Shown: positions 36,944 to 44,918 of the stretch, piece by piece
Layout of the letters: every line of letters starts with the position of its first letter
How positions within the stretch are numbered: the stretch's first letter is position 1
Source of the DNA: Pseudanabaena frigida
Lineage (GTDB): Bacteria; Cyanobacteriota; Cyanobacteriia; Pseudanabaenales; Pseudanabaenaceae
DNA length: 64,000 nt
NCBI GenBank assembly: GCA_003242085.1
Contig: QBML01000003.1
Span: forward strand, 1 to 64,000
Reading direction: 5' to 3'
The notes under the pieces: generated by a model
Told to the model about the DNA's origin: nothing
Seen by the model: the letters and a program-made list of their open reading frames with translations, nothing else
Databases searched by the model: none
Position numbers and translations under genes: made by a program

Positions 36944-37462
36944 ATGAGAAAAAGCAAAGTTCCATCGAAAGAGATTGTCGGAAATGTCAATAAATATGAA
37001 TCCTATCGTGAGGCATGGTCACGGATAAAATTAGCTCAAGAGAATCATTTTTTCTTGGAAGCAATCACAATTCAAGAAAGCATTATTTCTGATCGACTCA
37101 TCAGCTTTTTATCTCGTCCCGAGTCCTCCAACCCACTCTACAAGAAAAGGAATGGACAATTTCCTTCCTTTTATGAAATTATTGAGCACTGGCGTTCAGA
37201 GTTTTCGGATGTAATTCAGTCAGGTTCATATCCAGATCTGATCGAAGCAGTTAATCAATGGCGAAAAACTAGAAACGAAGCAATTCATGCAATTGTCAAG
37301 TCCGATCCTGGGGAACCAACTCAACCTATTAATTTATTTTTGCAAAAAGCTAAAGAAGTCGCTCAGGAAGGAGAAAAACTTGCGAGAGAGGTATCTAAAT
37401 GGTGTAAGAAGGAGGAGACTAGAAAAGTCTCGCCTAATGTCTCTGGTCTAACAAGTGCTTGA
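36944..37462 (+). CDS. HEPN-like protein, unknown role
   Basis: A 172-residue helical protein with a fair ribosome site (AAAGGATGAG). It reads YREAWSRIKLAQENHFFLEAIT... ESIISDRLISFL, then WRKTRNEAIHAIVKS. RNEAIH is the Rx4H motif of catalytic HEPN domains (the same RNxxxH form as in some HEPN RNases), in the expected place at the end of a four-helix bundle. HEPN proteins serve as toxins or RNases, often with an MNT nucleotidyltransferase antitoxin; none lies next to it. Solitary versions are also known. It sits among a REP/RAYT unit, a toxin pair and an Uma2 relic, an accessory setting. Confidence 0.7.
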   Translation: MRKSKVPSKEIVGNVNKYESYREAWSRIKLAQENHFFLEAITIQESIISDRLISFLSRPESSNPLYKKRNGQFPSFYEIIEHWRSEFSDVIQSGSYPDLIEAVNQWRKTRNEAIHAIVKSDPGEPTQPINLFLQKAKEVAQEGEKLAREVSKWCKKEETRKVSPNVSGLTSA

Positions 37463-37628
37463 AACTTTACGCAATTCACTTCAGCAATCTAAGGTTGTGT
37501 TTGGCTAAGATTCGGCAATTAGAAATGATTTGCTTCGTTGTTGATCTCGGAGTAATTTTTGGTGATCGCTTTGAGGGTGCGTCCCGATCGCAAAGACAAA
37601 TAATTATTAAGCAATACCAAAAGCGCCT

Positions 37629-37937
37629 TTACTCAGCTTCGAGCGGAGCCATTGTCAGCCCTGCTTGCTTTAGCTGGTCATGATAAAGCTCAGCTTGTTC
37701 TAAAGGTCCCACCCAAACGATCGCTAAACCTTCAAAATGCACTTGGTTCGTTAATTCCCAAGCTAGCTCCTCAGTCATGTTCGGAATATATTTCCGCAGG
37801 CAATCAGAAACATGCTCAAAGGTATTGAAATCATCGTTTAACACAATGACCTTATATTTCGGGTAAGGCTTGCGTACTATTTCCTTTACGGTGTCTTTAA
37901 CTTTTTCGGGAGTTTGAACAGTAGCAAATATAGCCAT
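37629..37937 (-). CDS. clpS: ClpS, ATP-dependent Clp protease adaptor
   Basis: ClpS binds N-degron proteins and passes them to ClpAP/ClpCP. The 102-residue product shows the core YKVIVLNDDFNTFEHVSDCL, with the N-degron pocket residues, and HFEGLAIVWVGPLEQAELYHDQL, which fits the ClpS2/ClpS1 range of cyanobacteria. Length is typical. Alone on its strand. Confidence 0.95.
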   Translation of the reverse strand: MAIFATVQTPEKVKDTVKEIVRKPYPKYKVIVLNDDFNTFEHVSDCLRKYIPNMTEELAWELTNQVHFEGLAIVWVGPLEQAELYHDQLKQAGLTMAPLEAE

Positions 37938-38069
37938 AATTACAACAAAAAATTTATATCGTGGTTATCTCAAATAATTTATCGCAGTTATCGGTAAAAG
38001 CACTATCTAGCAACAGCTTTCTCAACAATTACGATAAGATTATTTTAGCCGTAACCTTGATAGTAAAGC

Positions 38070-39578
38070 ATGACCGCGATCGCCACAGTTTCTGACAGCC
38101 TCAATATTTCTTCATCTCAGACAAAAACATTTGATTGGCTAGCGATCGCCAATGCCTTTATTGCGATTGTTGGCGATCGCTATGTTGTCCGCACTCGCGA
38201 AGAGTTACTCGCCTATGAATGCGATGGGCTGACAAGCTACAAACAACAACCTGCGATCGTCGTGCTACCCCTCACGACCGAGGAAGTTTCGGCAGTAGTA
38301 AAAATATGCGATCGCTACAAAGTTCCGTTTGTGGCGCGTGGATCGGGCACGGGTTTATCGGGTGGGGCATTACCATTACCCGACTCGGTACTGATCGTCA
38401 CCGCACGCATGAAAAAGATTTTAGAAGTTGATTTTGATAATCAGCGAGTAGTCGTCCAACCAGGGGTAATCAATAACTGGGTCACTCAGGCTGTGAGCGG
38501 TGCAGGATTCTATTACGCACCCGATCCTTCTAGTCAAATCATCTGCTCCATCGGTGGCAATGTTGCCGAAAACTCAGGCGGCGTGCATTGCCTAAAATAT
38601 GGAGTCACGACCAATCACGTCCTCGGTGCAAAGATTGTCTTGCCTGATGGTTCAATTAAAGATATTGGCAGCAAAATTCCTGAAAGTCCGGGGTATGACC
38701 TCACGGGAATTTTTGTTGGTTCTGAGGGAACATTGGGTATAGCCACAGAAGTAACGCTTAAGATTCTCAAATCTGCGGAGTCAATCCAAGTTCTCTTAGC
38801 AGATTTCACTACGGTCGAGGCAGCAGGATCGACTGTCTCTGATGTAATCAGCTCTGGCATTATCCCTGGAGGCATGGAAATCATGGATAACATGAGCATT
38901 AATGCCGTCGAAGATACTGTAGCGACAAATTGCTATCCTCGTGATGCTGCTTCCATTCTACTGATTGAAATTGATGGATTAGAGATAGAAGTTGCCGAAA
39001 GTGCAAAGCGAGTTGAAGAAATTTGTTATAAAAATGGGGCGCGAAATGTTACCACCGCAACCGATCCAGAACAGCGCTTAAGGCTCTGGAAAGGAAGGAA
39101 AGCAGCTTTTGCAGCAATGGGTCGCCTCAGTCCAGATTATTATGTTCAGGATGGCGTGATTCCACGTACTAAGCTCACCTATGTGTTGCAAGAGATTGAG
39201 AAACTCAGTGAAAAGTATGGCTATCATGTTGCCAATGTGTTCCATGCTGGTGATGGCAATCTACACCCATTGATTTTGTATAACAATGCAGAAGCTGGCG
39301 CTTTAGAAACTGTAGAAGAATTAGGCGGTGAGATTCTTAAGCTATGTGTGCGGGTTGGCGGTAGCATTTCGGGTGAGCATGGGATTGGCGCGGATAAGAA
39401 GTGCTATATGTCAGAGATGTTTAGTGATGCTGATTTAGAAACAATGCGATGGGTTCGCGATGTTTTTGACCCGCAGGGTATTGCTAATCCAACCAAAATT
39501 TTGCCGACTCCACGTACTTGTGGCGAAGGAGCTAAACCTAGCCATGATGCTAAGTATAAGTTGGTGGAACGTTTTTGA
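38070..39578 (+). CDS. glcD: Glycolate oxidase/dehydrogenase FAD-binding subunit GlcD
   Basis: Glycolate dehydrogenase oxidises photorespiratory glycolate to glyoxylate. The 502-residue protein has an FAD-binding PCMH-type domain (PFVARGSGTGLSGGALP, GNVAENSGGVHCLKYG, FVGSEGTLGIATE) and the FAD-oxidase C domain ending HAGDGNLHPLI and SGEHGIGADKK. Both halves are intact. In cyanobacteria glcD is often separate from glcE/glcF, as here. No signal peptide. It is followed by a family A palindrome. Confidence 0.96.
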   Translation: MTAIATVSDSLNISSSQTKTFDWLAIANAFIAIVGDRYVVRTREELLAYECDGLTSYKQQPAIVVLPLTTEEVSAVVKICDRYKVPFVARGSGTGLSGGALPLPDSVLIVTARMKKILEVDFDNQRVVVQPGVINNWVTQAVSGAGFYYAPDPSSQIICSIGGNVAENSGGVHCLKYGVTTNHVLGAKIVLPDGSIKDIGSKIPESPGYDLTGIFVGSEGTLGIATEVTLKILKSAESIQVLLADFTTVEAAGSTVSDVISSGIIPGGMEIMDNMSINAVEDTVATNCYPRDAASILLIEIDGLEIEVAESAKRVEEICYKNGARNVTTATDPEQRLRLWKGRKAAFAAMGRLSPDYYVQDGVIPRTKLTYVLQEIEKLSEKYGYHVANVFHAGDGNLHPLILYNNAEAGALETVEELGGEILKLCVRVGGSISGEHGIGADKKCYMSEMFSDADLETMRWVRDVFDPQGIANPTKILPTPRTCGEGAKPSHDAKYKLVERF

Positions 39579-39595
39579 TATTCCTATTTCTTTTC

Positions 39596-39652
39596 AAAAC
39601 CCAAATAATATAGATGCGGCGCGAAGCGCCGCATCTATATTATTTGGGTTTT
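39596..39652 (+). repeat. Family A palindrome, terminator of glcD
   Basis: Perfect 27-bp stem with GAA loop: arms AAAACCCAAATAATATAGAT, core GCGGCGC. Right flank TTATGTCCTAAGCAAAACTT matches the inverted left flank of the copy at 27,911. Confidence 0.85.
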
Positions 39653-39681
39653 ATGTCCTAAGCAAAACTTTCATTCCCATA

Positions 39682-40008
39682 TTAGAAAGTTCCTATTAAC
39701 GGTAGAACTTTTTTCTTTAATAATTCCACTAGCTCTGGTTGCATATACTCATATTGGTCAGGAATATCTAGACAGATCACTCGTTTCTGTTTTAGCCATG
39801 GTTGAAAATTTTTTGAAAGTTTACTACGATGTGTTTTCTCCATTACAAAGATTATATCTGCCCACATAATAGCTTCACTATTTAAAGGTATTTCAGCATC
39901 TCGATCTAGTCCTGCTGAATCTACATCTAGACCTGAATATTCTCTAAATACAGCCTCCGCCGTAGGACTACGTAATTTATTCCGACTGCAAATAAATAAC
40001 AGTTTCAT
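39682..40008 (-). CDS. Low-molecular-weight protein tyrosine phosphatase-like protein
   Basis: A 108-residue protein that begins MKLLFICSRNKLRSPTAEAVF. The family P-loop is CxxxxxR(S/T); here CSRNKLRS keeps Cys7 and Arg13 in place. DSAG and IIFVMEKTHRSKL also fit. The protein lacks the family's usual C-terminal acid loop with DP near residue 120, and instead has DIPDQYEYM, as in the short bacterial group found with nucleotide-modifying or DNA-phosphate systems. Target unknown. Confidence 0.85.
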   Translation of the reverse strand: MKLLFICSRNKLRSPTAEAVFREYSGLDVDSAGLDRDAEIPLNSEAIMWADIIFVMEKTHRSKLSKNFQPWLKQKRVICLDIPDQYEYMQPELVELLKKKVLPLIGTF

Positions 40009-40113
40009 TAAAGTTATTATGCTGGTTTACTCTAAACTGCGATTAAGGATGAAACTCAAATTGCGACTTTAATCAGAATACGTTTTTTTGTTTTCATTTA
40101 CAGCGCTTTGCGC

Positions 40114-40689
40114 TCAAACATCATCCACATTAACGATACCGCCATACTCTTCGGAAAAAACAAGCTGTCCAGAAGCTAAACCTTCGGCATATTTCTGCAA
40201 CCAGATCCTAAAACTTGGCGCGACAATCTTTCTTTCGGCATCATCATGCCACATTGTAATAATTTGTCCGACTGTCCCACCTTCAGCAGGATTTAAATCT
40301 AAGCAGTCATGATTACCGCCACCGTCATAGGTTATCGGCAGCCACTTTGCGCTCCACCATACATTAATAATCCCTAATTCAGGATTACAGCCTTGATCTA
40401 CTCCATCATCTTGAAATGTTTCACTATCTAGAAGATCTTTCCAAATTTGCCATTCTTCTTTAATTCGCTCAAGAGATAAAAACTCTCGCCCTTCAATTAG
40501 CCCATAACTAAAATCTGATTGACCGTTATGAATCCGATATGATGCTTTGACATCCTCAGGCAACTGAATAGAGAGAAGTTTTTCTAATTCGCTAATTTCA
40601 TCGTCAGAAACGCCCGATTGCAATACCTCAAAAACTTGAGGAGCATTAATTTTTAACCAATTATCTATTTGCGCCCATATCTCTTGCAT
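40114..40689 (-). CDS. SMI1/KNR4-family protein
   Basis: A 191-residue protein with the SMI1/KNR4 pattern: SDDEISELEKLLSIQLPEDVKASYRIHNGQ, GLIEGREFLSLERIKEEW, and WLPITYDGGGNHDCLDLNP. In bacteria SMI1/KNR4 domains often act as immunity proteins in polymorphic toxin systems, but no toxin gene lies here, and in cyanobacteria such genes are common alone. The stop codon (TGA) lies inside a piece of family B repeat (40,098-40,116), so the repeat has shaped the 3' end. Confidence 0.88.
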   Translation of the reverse strand: MQEIWAQIDNWLKINAPQVFEVLQSGVSDDEISELEKLLSIQLPEDVKASYRIHNGQSDFSYGLIEGREFLSLERIKEEWQIWKDLLDSETFQDDGVDQGCNPELGIINVWWSAKWLPITYDGGGNHDCLDLNPAEGGTVGQIITMWHDDAERKIVAPSFRIWLQKYAEGLASGQLVFSEEYGGIVNVDDV

Positions 40690-41105
40690 ACTTTTTTGGC
40701 GTTATTATTTAAAACCAATATATTTAGAGACAATATTAGATAATGCGGTTTTATGCCAAATTTTTATTACTTAAAATTTAAGTATAGCAATGCAAGTATG
40801 AAACCCAAATAGAAAGAGGCGGCGCTTCGCGTCGCCTTTTTCTATTTGGGTTTTGATTTGTCTATCATAATAACTTGAAGAGCTTGATGACGTTTATGTA
40901 AGGATTTGCAATCGCTAAAAGCGATCGCCTATTGCAATTGCTATAGATAATTGAGTCAAACATTAAATTTTTAATTGGTGTAGTAAATCCAAATTAAGGT
41001 TTATCTCGTATACCCTGACAATGCTTTCTAAATTTAATTGCACAAACAAGGTGCAAGGGTCAATGTTAGTATCCAGTGGTAAATTTTAATCTAAAGGAAA
41101 AATAT
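40690..41105. other. Intergenic stretch with a family A copy
   Basis: This 416-base space holds a family A repeat (40,785-40,860: left end TATAGCAATGCAAG, imperfect hairpin 40,801-40,854 with GGCGGCGC core) and, after it, the promoter region of the CHRD gene. No gene otherwise. Confidence 0.7.
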
Positions 41106-41747
41106 ATGATTGAGTACGTGAAGAGATACCAAAAGTTTTTAGTAGGAATAGTTCTAGGTATTGCCACCTGCTTTTTTGCTATTAGCACCACTGCACCTGT
41201 CCAATCAATGAATTCTACAATGAATTCTGTAAATACACAGTTTGTAGAGAATCAAATTAGTTTGATTAACTATCAACAACAAGCTGAGTCAGAATTGATC
41301 GCTCAGAACAGCACATTGGTTAGCCAAGCTCTAGAGTTGAAAAGATTTGCAGCGATTTTGTCGGGAGATGAAATTTACCCTACACCTTCTACTACTTTAG
41401 CAACAGGTGTAGTCGGTGCGGCACTTAATGGCAATCGCTTGATCGTTCGTGGCGGTTTTCGTGCTTTGAGTAGTCCTCTCCGTGACTATGCTACCGATCC
41501 ACTCAACCCACCTAATCCCAAAATCACATCGGGAGTACATATTCATCGCGGGACTCCTGCACAAAATGGACCTTTCCAGTATGCATTGGATGTCCAAGTC
41601 AATGCCGATGGTTTAAGTGGAAATGTTAAAGGTGAATACACCTTAACTGACGAGCAACTTCAGGCACTTAATAGTGGTGGTCTTTACGTCGATCTCCATA
41701 CCAAAGGTTTTCGTACTGGTGAACTGCGCGGTATTTTAAAAGCTTAA
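41106..41747 (+). CDS. Exported CHRD-domain protein
   Basis: From ATG 41,106 (AAAGGAAAA just before it) 213 residues. The frame is open to 41,076. The N-terminal hydrophobic stretch FLVGIVLGIATCFFAISTT is a signal peptide. The rest is a CHRD domain: FAAILSGDEIYPTPSTTLATG at its start and SGGLYVDLHTKGFRTGELRGIL at its end, where HTKGFRTGELRG is the hallmark. CHRD domains occur in chordin and in many secreted bacterial proteins of unclear role. A strong terminator follows. Confidence 0.9.
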   Translation: MIEYVKRYQKFLVGIVLGIATCFFAISTTAPVQSMNSTMNSVNTQFVENQISLINYQQQAESELIAQNSTLVSQALELKRFAAILSGDEIYPTPSTTLATGVVGAALNGNRLIVRGGFRALSSPLRDYATDPLNPPNPKITSGVHIHRGTPAQNGPFQYALDVQVNADGLSGNVKGEYTLTDEQLQALNSGGLYVDLHTKGFRTGELRGILKA

Positions 41748-41762
41748 TGCGATCGCTATAGA

Positions 41763-41797
41763 AAAAAAGAGACGACACTATGTGTCGTCTCTTTTTT
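41763..41797 (+). terminator. Intrinsic terminator of the CHRD gene
   Basis: Stem AAAAAAGAGACGACAC / GTGTCGTCTCTTTTTT, TAT loop, U run. 16 bases past the stop codon. Confidence 0.93.
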
Positions 41798-41878
41798 ATT
41801 GCTCAATATTGCTATAGCACCCAAATATAAAGAAATATGACGAGTAGTCTTTGACCTGCTTTTTAACCATTATTATTC

Positions 41879-41903
41879 CTAAGTAAGAATAATTCTTATT
41901 TAG
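41879..41903. promoter_or_regulatory. Candidate PerR/Fur-type operator upstream of catalase
   Basis: The core TAAGAAT-A-ATTCTTA (41,884-41,898) is a perfect 7-1-7 inverted repeat, the geometry of Fur-family boxes (PerR consensus TTATAATNATTATAA). The outer bases extend it to 12-1-12 with one mismatch. It lies 57 bases before the catalase start codon, where a peroxide-sensing repressor could act. Confidence 0.6.
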
Positions 41904-41959
41904 ATTAGTTTCTTATTTAGGGTTATTCATAACTTATTGCAAATGAGTATTCATATCCA

Positions 41960-43456
41960 ATGAACAATCAGGAAAACTTAACCTCAGCAACAGGTTGTCC
42001 TATCGCCGACACCCAGAATTCGCTCACAGCAGGATCTCGTGGTCCCCTGTTAATGCAGGATGTTCAACTTCTAGAGCAGATGCAGAGTTTCAATCGGGAG
42101 AGAATTCCAGAACGGGTAGTTCACGCTAAAGGTTCGGGAGCTTATGGCACATTTACTGTTACTAAGGCGATCCCCGAATATACAAGAGCTAAATTTCTCT
42201 CAGAAATTGGTAAACAGACTGAAGTATTTTTACGGTTTTCAACTGTTGCAGGGGAGAAAGGCGCGGCAGATGCAGAACGCGATGTGCGAGGCTTTGCAGT
42301 CAAGTTCTACACAGAAGAAGGCAACTGGGATTTAGTCGGTAATAATACGCCCGTTTTCTTCATTCGCGATCCCTACAAGTTTGCCAATTTTATCCATACC
42401 CAAAAGCGCAATCCACAAACGAATTTGCGTGATGCTAATGCTCAGTGGGATTTTTGGTCGCTCAATCCAGAGTCGTTGCATCAAATTACGATTTTGTTTA
42501 GCGATCGCGGTTTACCAGTTAGCTACCGCCATATGAACGGCTATGGTAGTCACACACTTTCATTTGTAAATGCTAGTGGTGAGCGCTTTTGGTGCAAGTT
42601 CCATTTTAAAACTCGCCAAGGTGTGAAATGCCTCACAGGTGAAGAGTCAGCCAATTTGATTGGCATCGATCGCGAGTCGCATCAACGCGATCTATTTGAG
42701 GCGATCTCAAGGGGTGAGTTTCCTAGCTGGACAGTCAAAGTCCAGATCATGACCGAAGATCGAGCTAAAACTTTTGCTTGGAATCCCTTTGACTTGACGA
42801 AAGTTTGGCCGCACAGTGACTATCCATTGATGGAAATCGGTGTTTTAGAACTGAACCGTAATCCAGTAAATTACTTTGCGGAAGTCGAGCAAGCTGCATT
42901 TAGTCCTTCGGTCTTTCCCCCAGGGATTGGCGCTAGTCCAGATAAGGTATTGCAAGTAAGATTAATGTCTTATCCTGATGCTCAACGCTATCCCATTGGT
43001 ACTAATTACCAGCATTTACCAGTCAATCAGCCACGTTGTCCAGTGATGCACTATCAGCGTGATGGGGCAATGTCCACTGGTTACGGTGGCAGTAGCCCCA
43101 ACTATTATCCCAACAGTGATCATGCAGCTCCTAAAGAAGCTCCTGAATACAAGGAACCAGGATTAGCATTAGGAGATGTAGTAGCCGATCGCTACGAGTC
43201 ACGAGATCAAGATGATTACACCCAAGCAGGTAACCTCTGGAGGTTTCTTGATGAAGCTCAAAAAGACCGTACTGCTCAGGCGATCTCTGGAGCATTAGGT
43301 GGAGCACAAAAAAATATTCAAATGCGCCAACTTTGCCACTTCTTTAGAGCTGATATAGATTATGGTCAGCGCGTCGCTAAAGCTTTGAGTATTGAGATCG
43401 ATCCTGCGATGCTCAAACAAAATCAACAGGACAATCCTCAACCGATAAACGCATAA
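41960..43456 (+). CDS. katA: Monofunctional haem catalase
   Basis: A 498-residue clade-3-sized catalase that breaks hydrogen peroxide into water and oxygen. Catalytic His55 ([11 protein letters not shown]), Asn129 ([10 protein letters not shown]) and the haem ligand Tyr338 ([10 protein letters not shown]) are present. Catalases of this type are uncommon in cyanobacteria, many of which use catalase-peroxidase or peroxiredoxins; gain by transfer is possible. The 12-1-12 palindrome before it and a strong terminator overlapping the stop codon make it a single-gene unit, probably peroxide-regulated. Confidence 0.96.
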   Translation: MNNQENLTSATGCPIADTQNSLTAGSRGPLLMQDVQLLEQMQSFNRERIPERVVHAKGSGAYGTFTVTKAIPEYTRAKFLSEIGKQTEVFLRFSTVAGEKGAADAERDVRGFAVKFYTEEGNWDLVGNNTPVFFIRDPYKFANFIHTQKRNPQTNLRDANAQWDFWSLNPESLHQITILFSDRGLPVSYRHMNGYGSHTLSFVNASGERFWCKFHFKTRQGVKCLTGEESANLIGIDRESHQRDLFEAISRGEFPSWTVKVQIMTEDRAKTFAWNPFDLTKVWPHSDYPLMEIGVLELNRNPVNYFAEVEQAAFSPSVFPPGIGASPDKVLQVRLMSYPDAQRYPIGTNYQHLPVNQPRCPVMHYQRDGAMSTGYGGSSPNYYPNSDHAAPKEAPEYKEPGLALGDVVADRYESRDQDDYTQAGNLWRFLDEAQKDRTAQAISGALGGAQKNIQMRQLCHFFRADIDYGQRVAKALSIEIDPAMLKQNQQDNPQPINA

Positions 43457-43497
43457 AAAAGAGGCAGCGCAATGCGCTGCCTCTTTTTTATGCGTTT
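43447..43497. terminator. 24-bp hairpin shared by catalase and the ABM gene
   Basis: Stem AAACGCATAAAAAAGAGGCA + GCGC with AAT loop. It contains both convergent stop codons (43,454-43,456 and 43,488-43,490). Confidence 0.9.
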
Positions 43498-43796
43498 AAA
43501 CTATTGGACGAAATACTTTCATAATGTTCTACGGTTGGGAATGGATCGTAGAAATGATGTAGTAGCGATCGCCATTCTTGATATTGTGGCGACTGTCTAA
43601 ATCCAATCGTATGGTCTTCTAATCTTTGCCAATACACAAAGAGAATATAGCGGTTCTTATTTTCAAGACATCGTTGTAGTTCGTGGGAGATATAACCAGA
43701 TATAGAAGCAATAATTGCGGATGCTTCCTTAAATACTGATTCAAACTCTTCAGTTAAATCGGGCTTAACATCAAGAATTGCAACTTCTAAAATCAT
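43488..43796 (-). CDS. Small ABM-domain protein
   Basis: A 102-residue protein of the antibiotic-biosynthesis-monooxygenase superfamily (dimeric ferredoxin-like barrel): MILEVAILDVKPDLTEEFESVF at the start and YILFVYWQRLEDHTIGFRQSPQYQEW in the middle. Members are cofactor-free monooxygenases or of unknown role. Cytoplasmic. Convergent with catalase, whose terminator overlaps its stop codon. Confidence 0.88.
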   Translation of the reverse strand: MILEVAILDVKPDLTEEFESVFKEASAIIASISGYISHELQRCLENKNRYILFVYWQRLEDHTIGFRQSPQYQEWRSLLHHFYDPFPTVEHYESISSNSLNA

Positions 43797-43857
43797 GGGC
43801 TAATACCAAATCAACATTCCTCTAATGTTCCCAAAGTTTTTAATTATGCTGAGCTAC

Positions 43858-44292
43858 TTAGGTTGTTTTAGCGACCAACTCATCGTATTTTTGCTTTAGT
43901 TCTTGTGGTATTCGGATTGGTTTATTACTTTGAAGGTTAACAAAAATACCAACCTGCTCGCTAATCGCAGCTACTTTGCCATTTACAGCGATCGCAGCAC
44001 TAACAGTCCATCGAAGAGATTCCAAAGACTTCATCCAGAGCTTACCACTTGGCTTATCGGCAATCTTGATGGCTTGTTTGTAGTCAATTTTTGTCTGCAA
44101 AATTACAGGTGCAAATCCATTCTCAATCTGTTTTTCTAGTGGAAAATGATGGGCTAACATCTCCAAGCGGAGATCTTCTAACCAACGTACGTAAACGATG
44201 TTGTTCACAATTCCTGCGAAGTCAATATCGTAAGTCCTGACTGGCAGATCGATCTCGATTTCAAATGGTTGCTTTTGTACTATTGAGTTCAT
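43858..44292 (-). CDS. Acyl-CoA thioesterase, hotdog fold
   Basis: From ATG 44,292, about 144 residues; a TTG at 44,310 would add six. FEIEIDLPVRTYDIDFAGIVNNIVYVRWLED matches YbgC/4HBT thioesterases (active-site Asp in DIDFAG, with NN). Such enzymes hydrolyse short acyl- or hydroxybenzoyl-CoA. Divergent from the HxlR regulator, 154 bases apart, which may therefore control it. Confidence 0.9.
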   Translation of the reverse strand: MNSIVQKQPFEIEIDLPVRTYDIDFAGIVNNIVYVRWLEDLRLEMLAHHFPLEKQIENGFAPVILQTKIDYKQAIKIADKPSGKLWMKSLESLRWTVSAAIAVNGKVAAISEQVGIFVNLQSNKPIRIPQELKQKYDELVAKTT

Positions 44293-44366
44293 ATAACTTT
44301 TAAGTTGCAAGTTAAAACAGCTTAGCTGATATAGCTTGTGAAATGCAAGTAACTAAGTTATATTTT

Positions 44367-44440
44367 TTACAGCGCTTTGCGCTCAAAACCAAACAAGCAA
44401 AGTTTTGAAAGCATTGCTTGTGATTTGTCGGTAATTGTTA
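44367..44440. repeat. Partial, decayed family B repeat
   Basis: ACAGCGCTTTGCGCTCAAAA and ACCAAACAAGCAAAGTTTTG keep the left half; the hairpin is lost, and TCGGTAATTGTTATA keeps the right end. It fills the space between thioesterase and HxlR genes. Confidence 0.7.
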
Positions 44441-44446
44441 TAATTT

Positions 44447-44800
44447 ATGAATCAACTAAAACGCTCTCCTTGTCCTATTGCTTGCACGCTAGATTTAGTC
44501 GGCGATCGCTGGACATTACTGGTAATCCGAGACATGATGTTCTTCGGAAAGCAGCGCTTTGAAGAATTTCTAGAATCACCAGAAGGAATTTCCACAAATA
44601 TTTTGGCTAATCGGCTTAAACTGCTTGAAGATCTAGAACTCATAGAGAAGCAACCTTATAGCAATCATTCCCGACGGATGAATTATCAATTGACAGAGAA
44701 AGGAAAAAGTCTTCGCCCAGTTTTGAAAGTGATTGGAATTTGGGGTTTAAAATATATCACTGACACTAAGGTTCTGAAAACTAATTCTTTAGATGCATAG
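44447..44800 (+). CDS. HxlR-family winged-helix regulator
   Basis: A 117-residue DNA-binding protein. The sequence CPIACTLDLVGDRWTLLVIRDMMFF, ISTNILANRLKLLEDLELIEK and the wing HSRRMNYQLTEKG are typical of HxlR/YodB proteins, redox- or aldehyde-responsive repressors and activators. The Cys in SPCPIACT could be the thiol sensor. The gene is divergent from the thioesterase gene, a likely target. Confidence 0.93.
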   Translation: MNQLKRSPCPIACTLDLVGDRWTLLVIRDMMFFGKQRFEEFLESPEGISTNILANRLKLLEDLELIEKQPYSNHSRRMNYQLTEKGKSLRPVLKVIGIWGLKYITDTKVLKTNSLDA

Positions 44801-44867
44801 TATAGAAGCCACTCCTATGCCAAAACTACAATTCTATGCAGGTTAATTTTCACGCTAGGGATCTACG

Positions 44868-44916
44868 AACCAATTTTTGGGTGGTGCGGCGAAGCCGCAC
44901 CACCCAAAAATTGGTT
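44868..44916. terminator. 23-bp hairpin with GGTGCGGC core
   Basis: Stem AACCAATTTTTGGGTGGTGC + GGC around GAA. It lies between the HxlR gene and the stop of the convergent histidine kinase. Confidence 0.85.
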
Positions 44917-44918
44917 AT

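Noticed and set aside
37459-37683. 74-codon open frame overlapping the end of the HEPN-like gene and clpS
   Set aside because: It runs antisense into clpS, has no ribosome site and no protein character.
39460-39699. 79-codon frame across the glcD end and the palindrome
   Set aside because: It is read in another frame of glcD and then through a repeat hairpin.
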